A stretch of 64,000 nt of DNA from Chitinophaga pendula (lineage in GTDB: Bacteria > Bacteroidota > Bacteroidia > Chitinophagales > Chitinophagaceae): positions 3,038,001-3,102,000 of the forward strand of contig NZ_CP077769.1 of assembly GCF_020386615.1 (NCBI RefSeq), in the 5' to 3' direction. Under the pieces are notes generated by a model. The model saw only the letters and a list, made by a program, of their open reading frames with translations. It made no database searches and had not been told where the DNA came from. Of this stretch, positions 43,020-51,071 are shown piece by piece (positions within the stretch are counted from its first letter, which is position 1; each line of letters starts with the position of its first letter). The translations under genes were made by a program, and so were the position numbers.

Positions 43020-45995
43020 TTAGAATCCGAGATTTAATCCCAATGAGTAAACACGTGGTCTTGGATAGAAACGGTCGTCAATACCAACTGTCTGTACTTC
43101 CTTTCCTGCAAAACCAATCTCAGGGTCCAGCCCGGAATAACCGGTGATCACAAATACATTCTGCACGTTAGCATTTACGCGAAGAGATACTTTGTTGCGA
43201 AGGATCTTACCAAAATCATATCCGAGGCTGATATTGTCCATACGTAAAAAAGAGGCATTCTCTACGTAATAATCTGAGAAGTATTGGTTAGTTGTAAAAC
43301 CAGTTTTATAGATGCTACTATGAACGTTTGCCAGGTAATTAGGATACTGGAAATTACGATAGGCACCATTATCAGAACTAACGTTGTTGTACAAATAGTT
43401 ACCAAGATTAGCTCTTAGTACAAAAGCCAGATTCCACTTGTCGTAATTGAATTGAGAGTTGAAGCCAAGTAATACTTTCGGATCAGGTGATTTGTAACGA
43501 TACCTGTCTTCCGGTGTGATCTGTCCGTCTCCGTTCAGATCTTCATATTTACCATCAATGGGTCTGCCATTGTTGTCATACACCTGCTTGTATACATAAT
43601 AACTATAAGGAGCATATCCTACAGAATGTATTTCGACCTGGTTACCATTACCGCCAGTAACAGTACCGGTCAGTATGCCCTGAGAGTTATCATCCTTCAC
43701 CTTGCTGAGGTTAGTGATCCTGGTACGGTTAAATGTGGCATTAAAACCAAGGTTCCAGCTGAATCTTTTGGTACTGATAGGGTTAGCGTTTATCACGACC
43801 TCTAACCCTCTGTTCTCGATATTACCTACATTAGTCAAGATGAAGTTAGTCAGGTTGCTACCTGCTGCCACGGGTATAATGCTCAACAGGTCTTTTGTCT
43901 TCTTGAAATAGTAATCTACACTACCGGATAACTTACCTCCCAGAAATGCAAAATCAATACCCGCATTATACGTCTGTGTCTCCTCCCATTTGATATTGGA
44001 GTCATATCCTTCCGGACGTAACGTCAGATAATATGCTCCTCCGAAAGGGTATTGTGCAGTCGGATCACTAAGTGTATAACGAGGCAGATAAGGATAGTCA
44101 TTTAACACATCTTGCTGCCCTGTCAAACCGTAACCAATACGAAGTTTAAGATCGGATAATACCTTGGAATCCTTCAGGAAAGATTCTTCTTTGATCTTCC
44201 AGGCCAGCGCTGCAGAAGGAAAGTTACTCCAATGTTGTTTAAAACGGGAAGAACCATCCCGGCGGAAAGTGGCCGTCAACAGGTATTTATCTTTGAATGT
44301 ATAATTCAGACGGCCAAAGAAAGAGATCAGTGTATTTTGTGTCCATGCAGGTAATCCCGCCTGAGAGATCGTATCACCTCTCTGATTCAGATCCGGATAA
44401 CTGGGTGCCTCACGGATAAAATCCTGATAAGAGTATCCTGCCATCACATCCAGGCGGCTATCAATCTTTTTCAGCTCTTTTACGTAGTTGAGATAAAATT
44501 CCATCAACTTGTTATTCTTCTTCTGGGAATATTGGGTCTTAGTACCACCTCGCGCAAAGGCACTTCCGGCATAAGCCGGTACCTGTGTCCCTCCTTCACT
44601 GCTGGACACATCATAACCAAGATTCAGATTAGCGCGTAACTCAGGCAAGAAATGGAATTTATAGTCCAGCTGTATATTACCGATGCTCCTCTTCACTTCT
44701 CCTCTGTCATCCCTGAGTTCGAGCATGGCTAATGGATTACGGGTAGCCAGGGTATTAGGATTACCACTATTATCTACCCATTCGAAGTACCCGCCAAATT
44801 TATCCTTGGCACCATAGACAGGTTGCGTAGGATCAAAAGCAACAGCCGCATTGATAGCTCCCACATCTGCAAAACGTGACTTTACATAAGCTCCTCTTAT
44901 GTTCAAATCAATTTTTAAATGGTCATCAAAGAAACGTGGACTCAGGTTCAGACTGGCAGTGGTACGTTTCATATTGGAAGTACGAACGATACCATCCTGC
45001 CCAGTATAACCTACAGAAAAACGGTAGGGCAATGGTTTAATCCCTCCGCTTACACTCAAGTTGTTATCCGTAGTAAAGGCGTCCTGTGTGATCACTTTCT
45101 GCCAATCCGTATTTGCCGTACCCAATAATGCCTGCTGCTCCGGCGAGCCTTTTTCCCGCACCAGCTGACGCAGCTGATCACCATTAAGCACCTTTACCTG
45201 GCCGGTACGTGCAGCCAGCGAAGCTTGTGTGCTGAAATTCAGATGCAAAGGTTCACCCTTTACGCCTTTTTTGGTAGTAATGATAATTACACCATTAGAA
45301 GCCCTCGAACCGTAAATAGCAGTCGCAGATGCATCCTTCAACACGTTGAAGCTTTCGATATCATTAGGATTGATCAGACTGGAGGCACTGGGCGCCCCTT
45401 TTAATTCAGTATTGTCCAACGGAACACCGTCCACAACGAACAGTGGATCATTACTGGCATTCAATGAAGCGCCGCCACGGATACGGATACGGCTGGCAGC
45501 TCCTGGAGCACCTCCACCGGAAGTAATCTGCAAACCTGCCACCTTACCGTTGATCAACTGCTCAGGATTAGTAATAGGACCTGCATTAAAATCTTTAGTA
45601 CTGATCGTCGTAATAGCCCCGGTCAGGTCTTTCTTTTTCTGCGTACCATATCCAATTACCACCACCTCATTCAGCCCCTTTGTATCTTCCTGTAATATAA
45701 TGTCTGCAACACTACTGCCATTTACAGCGACTTGTTGCTCTTTCGTAAGATACCCGATGAAACGTATCTCCAATGTTACTGGACCATTCTTGATCCCATT
45801 CAGCGTAAATCGACCTTCCGGATTTGTTATGGCGTTCTGTGTTGTACCCTTTACGATCACAGTCGCACCCGGCAATGGCTGCGCAGTCGCATCTGTTACC
45901 CGACCACTTATACTACCGGTCTGTGCCATTGCCGCTACGGAAAGCAGCAGAAAGCACCATAGCAAAGCATACCTGTTAAGGAGCATCCTTTTCAT
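43020..45995 (-). CDS. susC: SusC/RagA-family TonB-dependent transporter
   Basis: 991 residues: signal peptide, an N-terminal carboxypeptidase-D-like domain (SGRVTDATAQPLPGATVIVK, residues 29-105), the TonB-box-like LNEVVVIGYGTQKKKDLTG, a plug with VAGLQITSGGGAPGAASRIRI and FVVDGVPL, then a 22-strand barrel ending YSLGLNLGF. It imports starch oligosaccharides across the outer membrane with energy from TonB, with SusD as lid. First gene of the operon; three AACGTT palindromes lie upstream, 124-273 bp before the start. The substrate is deduced from the operon enzymes. Confidence 0.93.
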   Translation of the reverse strand: MKRMLLNRYALLWCFLLLSVAAMAQTGSISGRVTDATAQPLPGATVIVKGTTQNAITNPEGRFTLNGIKNGPVTLEIRFIGYLTKEQQVAVNGSSVADIILQEDTKGLNEVVVIGYGTQKKKDLTGAITTISTKDFNAGPITNPEQLINGKVAGLQITSGGGAPGAASRIRIRGGASLNASNDPLFVVDGVPLDNTELKGAPSASSLINPNDIESFNVLKDASATAIYGSRASNGVIIITTKKGVKGEPLHLNFSTQASLAARTGQVKVLNGDQLRQLVREKGSPEQQALLGTANTDWQKVITQDAFTTDNNLSVSGGIKPLPYRFSVGYTGQDGIVRTSNMKRTTASLNLSPRFFDDHLKIDLNIRGAYVKSRFADVGAINAAVAFDPTQPVYGAKDKFGGYFEWVDNSGNPNTLATRNPLAMLELRDDRGEVKRSIGNIQLDYKFHFLPELRANLNLGYDVSSSEGGTQVPAYAGSAFARGGTKTQYSQKKNNKLMEFYLNYVKELKKIDSRLDVMAGYSYQDFIREAPSYPDLNQRGDTISQAGLPAWTQNTLISFFGRLNYTFKDKYLLTATFRRDGSSRFKQHWSNFPSAALAWKIKEESFLKDSKVLSDLKLRIGYGLTGQQDVLNDYPYLPRYTLSDPTAQYPFGGAYYLTLRPEGYDSNIKWEETQTYNAGIDFAFLGGKLSGSVDYYFKKTKDLLSIIPVAAGSNLTNFILTNVGNIENRGLEVVINANPISTKRFSWNLGFNATFNRTRITNLSKVKDDNSQGILTGTVTGGNGNQVEIHSVGYAPYSYYVYKQVYDNNGRPIDGKYEDLNGDGQITPEDRYRYKSPDPKVLLGFNSQFNYDKWNLAFVLRANLGNYLYNNVSSDNGAYRNFQYPNYLANVHSSIYKTGFTTNQYFSDYYVENASFLRMDNISLGYDFGKILRNKVSLRVNANVQNVFVITGYSGLDPEIGFAGKEVQTVGIDDRFYPRPRVYSLGLNLGF

Positions 45996-46118
45996 GTAAG
46001 TCTCTTTTTGTAAATAATGAATTGATTAGTGGAACTTGTTTTTCGTATCAGCCATCTTTATATTCATCCTGTGCCCCCGTGTTTTGAATGTCTATACCGC
46101 AAAAGCGGCCCCATATCT

Positions 46119-46130
46119 CATAACGTTATG
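46119..46130. promoter_or_regulatory. LacI-type operator-like palindrome CATAACGTTATG
   Basis: Perfect 12-bp palindrome with the central CG typical of LacI-family sites, 124 bp before susC. It shares the AACGTT core with the two sites at 46245-46268. The likely regulator is the LacI protein at 47670. Confidence 0.5.
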
Positions 46131-46244
46131 TGACAACTGGTTAAGGATAAATAGCAGATGCTATCAGCTTGTTTTTCTTTTCATACAATAATTCTCAATA
46201 GCAGATGAACGAATCCCCCTGTTTTAGGTACAGTGGATTTACTC

Positions 46245-46268
46245 GGGAACGTTACCGGGAACGTTCCC
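46245..46268. promoter_or_regulatory. two adjacent LacI-type operator-like palindromes
   Basis: GGGAACGTTACC (one mismatched pair) and GGGAACGTTCCC (perfect) abut head to tail, with centres 12 bp apart, about 250-270 bp upstream of susC. The spacing of just over one helical turn would allow two dimers to bind on nearly the same face. Confidence 0.6.
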
Positions 46269-46364
46269 GAAACGTGGAAAAAATTTAATCTTAACGCTAA
46301 AGTAACAAAAATATATTATCTACCAAGAAAGTTTTAGCAAATAAACCTGCCCAGAAGATCGGTA

Positions 46365-47576
46365 TTAATCTTCTCCTGGTAAACGATCCGCCCCCAGCTC
46401 TACCGCGATCCCTGGCTCCCGTAAAAAGTGCCGGGTCAACACCTCGTAAATGATCAACAACCATAATACCAGACAGGGAAACGCCTTGATAGCATAAGGA
46501 ACCGCTATATTATGCCTTACCCATGGAGTAAAAATATCGGAGTGAGAAAAACTGCAGACCACTACAATAAATCCAAACAAAATATGCCGCCATTGCAATG
46601 GCGCCGCCGCTACATACCAAATGCATACCGCCGGGAACGCAATAATATAAGTACATGCCTCCGAACTAGAACTGAACAACACCGGGAACAACAATGTAGT
46701 ACATAATATATACAACTGGTAATACCGGTTCCTCCGGTACTTCAACCAGATATACTGACTTAGGAATAATACCACCGCAGGGCCAAATACATAAATGTTC
46801 TTCATCTCCGGCCAATGAAACACCCTCCGGATAAAACCACCGGCAGATATATCCTGTAACAATACTCCTTGCTCGAACTGCATATTGTTGGCATGTTTAT
46901 GCGACAAACTTTCGAACCACTCTACATATGAACCGATTATATAAGCAGGAGAAGACAACAACATCGGCAATACAAAAAACAACACACTCCATAACAATAC
47001 ACTGACAACAAACTTTAACTTATGCTCACTAAAGAAAAAGAATGCCAACCCCACAATGCCATACAATTTTGTAAACGTACCCAACACCACAAAAAATGCT
47101 GCCCATACATCCTTCCCCTTATGGATACAGGCATACGTCAGCAGGATACAGGCAGCAATCGCCGTATTGAACTGGAAATAACTACTTGCCCCCATCAGCT
47201 CATTGGCAGAAAACAGCAGTATAAGATATTGCTGCGTCTTCGTCAAAGGCAACTGCCGGATCGCCGCATACAGGAACAACGCATTCGCCATTCCCCATAA
47301 GATCGCCCCCACCGTATCCGGAAATATCGAAAACGGCGCTATCACCAGACTAAAGATGGGTCCGTAAAGATTGACGTCAAAATAAGATTCGGGATAAGCT
47401 ATGTACAGTGGAAGCTGCTCCTTTACATGCAGGAATACATGCTTAAAAATTATATAGTTATTGATGTTGCCGTGGAATGCTTCAAGACAAACAGCTATAA
47501 AACAAAGCCCAAACCACAGTGGAAGAACCAAATACTTCCACTTTCTCCGTAGAGATGCCGCTAAAAATGTGACCAA
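46365..47576 (-). CDS. polytopic membrane glycosyltransferase-like protein (GT87/DUF2029 type)
   Basis: About 403 residues with roughly 10-11 TM helices. After TM1 comes a periplasmic loop PLYIAYPESYFDVNLYGPIF with the D-x-x-x-Y-P-like motif common in GT-C/GT87 mannosyltransferase-like proteins; VVLGTFTKLYGIVGLAFF is the next conserved segment. It probably transfers a sugar from a polyprenyl donor at the periplasmic face; acceptor unknown. The first usable start is a TTG at 47574-47576; no ATG precedes the first TM segment. It lies between the LacI gene and the starch operon on the same strand but has no evident link with starch use. Confidence 0.6.
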   Translation of the reverse strand: MVTFLAASLRRKWKYLVLPLWFGLCFIAVCLEAFHGNINNYIIFKHVFLHVKEQLPLYIAYPESYFDVNLYGPIFSLVIAPFSIFPDTVGAILWGMANALFLYAAIRQLPLTKTQQYLILLFSANELMGASSYFQFNTAIAACILLTYACIHKGKDVWAAFFVVLGTFTKLYGIVGLAFFFFSEHKLKFVVSVLLWSVLFFVLPMLLSSPAYIIGSYVEWFESLSHKHANNMQFEQGVLLQDISAGGFIRRVFHWPEMKNIYVFGPAVVLFLSQYIWLKYRRNRYYQLYILCTTLLFPVLFSSSSEACTYIIAFPAVCIWYVAAAPLQWRHILFGFIVVVCSFSHSDIFTPWVRHNIAVPYAIKAFPCLVLWLLIIYEVLTRHFLREPGIAVELGADRLPGED

Positions 47577-47669
47577 TGCCGTATGTATTTTATGAAGGTG
47601 TTACAGACTTGCGGATGATAATACCAATATAACTACAGAAACAGTATCCCCCCTAAGCCTGCATAAAAT

Positions 47670-48683
47670 TTATTCTCTGCCCGTAGAACGCCGCTCCATT
47701 AACGTAGACTTTAACACCACATGCTCATCTAATGCTACTGACTTACCAGGCTCTAGTATATTGAATAACAACGTAGCAGCCCTGGTTCCCATATCCCTGG
47801 CCGGCTGCGTGATCGTAGACAACGATGGATTCAGCAATGGCGCTATCTCCAGACTGGAAAAACAAATCACCTTTACTTGCTCCGGAATAGACAACTGCAG
47901 ATCATGACAGGCATAATAACTGGCAATCGCCAACCGCTCCACCGAAGCAAACAACCCATCCGGCTTCAGCGTCTTCAACGCCTTCCGCATGATCTCAAAA
48001 CTCTTCGCATGATCATTACTGCAATCTATCACCAGACGCTCCCTAAAAGAGATCCCTCCTTCCTCCAATGCATCAATATATCCCTGCATCCTCATCTTAC
48101 CAATAGATAAACTCTTGTTGATCACCAGAAACGCCACCTTCTTACATCCCGCCTCCAACAAATGACGGGTAGCCGCAAAACTACTCTCATAATCATTTGT
48201 CGTGATCTTAGGCGCCACGATATCATCATACACTCGGTCGAAAAATACCAGCGGCACCTTCCGCTTCTGTAAAATATCAAGATACTGATGATCATTCGCC
48301 TCACCAGACGCAGACATGATAATACCGTCCACACGCCCGTTAGAAAGATCATTGATGATCGCCACCTCCTTCTGAAAGTCATCATCCGTCACATAAATCA
48401 AAGTATGATACCCCTTGTCCCGCGCCACCCGCTCAATCCCCTTCACCGCCTGGGAAAAGAAATTATTCGCCAGCTCCGGCATTATCACCGCAATCGTCTT
48501 ACTCTTCTGCTCCCGCAAACTACTGGCATATAAATTGGGCTGATAATTGAGCTCCTTCGCCAATTTCAATATACGCTCCTTCGTCTCAGGATTAATGTCG
48601 CTGTTCCCACGAAATGCCCTGGATACCGTCGATGTCGACAGGTTCAGGTCCTTAGCGAGCTTCTTTATATTGATGCTCTCCAT
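47670..48683 (-). CDS. LacI-family transcriptional regulator of the starch/maltose operon
   Basis: 337 residues. The N-terminal HTH (INIKKLAKDLNLSTSTVSRA, residues 4-23) and hinge helix (NYQPNLYASSLR) are followed by a periplasmic-binding-protein-like ligand domain (SKTIAVIMPELANNFFSQAV, DGIIMSASGE, VPLVFFDRVYDD, TQPARDMGTRAATLLFN). Dimers should bind the AACGTT palindromes upstream of susC and respond to maltose or a related sugar. In Bacteroides the sus operon uses SusR instead; LacI control of maltose genes is known in other bacteria, including Flavobacteria. The target is inferred from position. Confidence 0.85.
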   Translation of the reverse strand: MESINIKKLAKDLNLSTSTVSRAFRGNSDINPETKERILKLAKELNYQPNLYASSLREQKSKTIAVIMPELANNFFSQAVKGIERVARDKGYHTLIYVTDDDFQKEVAIINDLSNGRVDGIIMSASGEANDHQYLDILQKRKVPLVFFDRVYDDIVAPKITTNDYESSFAATRHLLEAGCKKVAFLVINKSLSIGKMRMQGYIDALEEGGISFRERLVIDCSNDHAKSFEIMRKALKTLKPDGLFASVERLAIASYYACHDLQLSIPEQVKVICFSSLEIAPLLNPSLSTITQPARDMGTRAATLLFNILEPGKSVALDEHVVLKSTLMERRSTGRE

Positions 48684-48808
48684 GTTTATTTGATCATTTA
48701 GCTTATCTCCCGGCTCAAGAACGATCCCAGCACAGGCACATCGCGCAATTTAGTGAAATTTAATGATCACGCTATTACCCGCCCCGCCCCCCGCCTCCTA
48801 AAATTTTA

Positions 48809-48840
48809 TTTGCTATACCCGTCCATATAGCTTAAAATTG
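48809..48840 (+). promoter_or_regulatory. promoter of the lanthipeptide biosynthesis operon
   Basis: TTTG at 48809-48812, 20-bp spacer, then TAAAATTG at 48833-48840 (seven of eight to TAnnTTTG with fixed positions mostly kept). Only five bases separate it from the ATG at 48846, so the mRNA is predicted to be leaderless. Confidence 0.6.
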
Positions 48841-48845
48841 CAACA

Positions 48846-51056
48846 ATGTTTCAAATAGGAAATAAACATAACGACTTTCCCTTCTACAGACAATCAGATG
48901 CCATGGATTGCGGCCCCACCTGCCTTAAAATGATCGCAACGCACCACGGCCGCAAATTCCCGCTGCAGTACATCCGTAATATCAGTAAGATCACCCGCCA
49001 GGGCGTTACCATAGCCGACCTTATGGCCACCGCCGAAAATATGGGCTTCAAATCCCTCCCGGCAGAACTTCCCCTGCAGATACTCATCAAAAAAGCACCG
49101 CTACCTTGCATCCTCCATTGGGAAAAAAAACACTTCGTCGTTCTATACCGCATTACAGATACACATGCCTACATTGCAGACCCGGCCCTCGAAAGGCCGG
49201 TGAAATACTCCTTACAGGATTTCCTGCTCTCCTGGCAGCTGGATGAACATACCACCACCGGCCGGGCCCTCTTCCTGGAACCACAGCCACAATTCCATTC
49301 CCAGGAAATAAAAGGCACCTACAATACTTCCCTCCGGTCCCTTTGGCCACACCTGCGCGACCATCGTAGTAGCTGGCTCCCCGTAGCCATCACCTTGCTA
49401 CTGGCCACCCTATGCTCCGTACTCACTCCGCTGCTTACCCAGCGTATCGTCGATAGCGCCATCAGCGAAAAAAGTACCTCCATCCTGCTACTCATCTGTA
49501 TCGGTCAACTGCTGCTATTCGCCGGCCGCCTGTTCACCGACTTCATCCGCGCCCGCTTACTCTATAAAATGGGCGCTCGCATCAGCATACAAATGCTGAA
49601 AGCATATCTCGACAAACTAATGCGTCTGCCCCTTCCCTTCTTCGATAACAGACATGCCGGCGACAATATGCAACGGGTCACCGACAATCAACGGGTGGAA
49701 GACTTCCTAACCTCTTCCCTGGTCAACTTTATCCTCTCCGTAGTCACCATCATCGTATTAGGTGTCGTATTGTGCTACTATAACGGCTGGATATTCCTGC
49801 TCTTCCTCGCCGGAGCTGCCGCCAGTATCATCTGGGCCAACTCCTTCCAGGAAAGACGAAGAGTGCTCGACCAAAAGAAATTCAAAGTCCTAGCCGCCAA
49901 TCAGCATATCCTGCTCGAGATCTTTTCCGCCATGCAGGAAATTAAACTAACGGGCAGCGAAAAACTAAAAGGCAACCAGTGGCTGGACCTCCAGGAAAAA
50001 TCCTTCGACCTTAAACTGGAAAGCCTCCGCATGGATCAATTCATGCAAGGCACCGGCGCTTTCATCAACGAGATCAAGAACGTGCTGATCACCGGACTGG
50101 CCGCCAGCCTGGTCATACAGGGCGATATCACCTTGGGTGCCATGTTAGCCATCACTTTCATCTGCGGACAACTCAATGCACCCGTATTACAACTGGCCGA
50201 CTTCATCCGGGTCGCACAGAACACACGATTCAGCCTGCAACGCATGGCAGAAGTCGCACACGAACCGGATGAAGATCCACAACCCGATGCCTCCCTACCC
50301 TTGCAGGCCGTCACCGGGAAAGATATCGTCTTCAACCAGGTCAGTTTTCAATACGGACACCGGCACTCCCCCATGGTATTGAAAAATATAGACGTAACCA
50401 TCCCCTCAGGTAAGATCACAGCGATAGTAGGCATGAGCGGCGGCGGCAAAACAACCTTGCTCAAACTGCTGTTGAAATCCTACCACCCCGTAGCAGGCAA
50501 CATATATCTAGGTAGCCAGCCACTTACTGGCATTCCCGCCAAAGCGTGGAGAAAACATATCGGTGTAGTCATGCAGGATGGATATGTATTCATGGACACC
50601 ATCGCCAACAATATATTCGCAGGTGCCGAAGAAAGAAACCAGGAAAGACTTCAGCAGGCAGCAAAAATGGCTTGTATACACGATTTCTTCATAAGCATGC
50701 CCTTCGGATACGACACCGTCATAGGCAGCGAAGGCTATGGCCTCAGCGAAGGCCAGACACAACGCCTCCTCATCGCCCGCCTGATATATAGAAATCCCGC
50801 TTTTATCTTCCTCGACGAAGCCACCAACTCACTCGACGCACATAACGAAAAAGCCATCATTGATAACCTGAATAACTTCTTCCCGGGAAAAACAGTGGTC
50901 GTGGTGGCTCATAGACTCAGCACCGTCCGCCATGCCGATCAGATCCTCGTCATGGACCATGGCAGGATCGTAGAAAATGGTACGCACCAGGAACTGATCG
51001 CTACCGAAGGCCGATACTTTCAACTTATCCGCAACCAGCTTGAACTGGGGAAATAG
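48846..51056 (+). CDS. C39-peptidase ABC exporter of the lanthipeptide (LanT type)
   Basis: 736 residues in three parts. Peptidase C39 (1-135): Gln16, catalytic Cys22 in MDCGPTCLKM, His96 in HWEKKHFVVLY and Asp112 in ADPA. ABC membrane domain with six TM helices (about 160-440). ATPase: Walker A GMSGGGKTTLL, signature LSEGQ (variant of LSGGQ) in GLSEGQTQRLLIARLIYRNP, Walker B FIFLDEATNSLD and the H-loop VAHRLSTVRHAD. It cuts the leader after a Gly-Gly motif and exports the mature peptide. The precursor at 56813 has the fitting LAGG site. First gene of the operon; 15 bp before lanB. Confidence 0.92.
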   Translation: MFQIGNKHNDFPFYRQSDAMDCGPTCLKMIATHHGRKFPLQYIRNISKITRQGVTIADLMATAENMGFKSLPAELPLQILIKKAPLPCILHWEKKHFVVLYRITDTHAYIADPALERPVKYSLQDFLLSWQLDEHTTTGRALFLEPQPQFHSQEIKGTYNTSLRSLWPHLRDHRSSWLPVAITLLLATLCSVLTPLLTQRIVDSAISEKSTSILLLICIGQLLLFAGRLFTDFIRARLLYKMGARISIQMLKAYLDKLMRLPLPFFDNRHAGDNMQRVTDNQRVEDFLTSSLVNFILSVVTIIVLGVVLCYYNGWIFLLFLAGAAASIIWANSFQERRRVLDQKKFKVLAANQHILLEIFSAMQEIKLTGSEKLKGNQWLDLQEKSFDLKLESLRMDQFMQGTGAFINEIKNVLITGLAASLVIQGDITLGAMLAITFICGQLNAPVLQLADFIRVAQNTRFSLQRMAEVAHEPDEDPQPDASLPLQAVTGKDIVFNQVSFQYGHRHSPMVLKNIDVTIPSGKITAIVGMSGGGKTTLLKLLLKSYHPVAGNIYLGSQPLTGIPAKAWRKHIGVVMQDGYVFMDTIANNIFAGAEERNQERLQQAAKMACIHDFFISMPFGYDTVIGSEGYGLSEGQTQRLLIARLIYRNPAFIFLDEATNSLDAHNEKAIIDNLNNFFPGKTVVVVAHRLSTVRHADQILVMDHGRIVENGTHQELIATEGRYFQLIRNQLELGK

Positions 51057-51071
51057 AAAAATATAAACCGC

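Larger units (their letters stand above)
45996..46364. other. regulatory interval upstream of the starch operon
   Basis: These 369 bases have no gene. They hold the susC leader and three AACGTT-centred palindromes (listed separately). A CAAAAATA at 46306-46313, TATTTTTG on the minus strand, fits the -7 consensus and would start transcription near 46300, placing the tandem operators inside the 5' leader, where a bound repressor would act as a roadblock. Confidence 0.5.
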
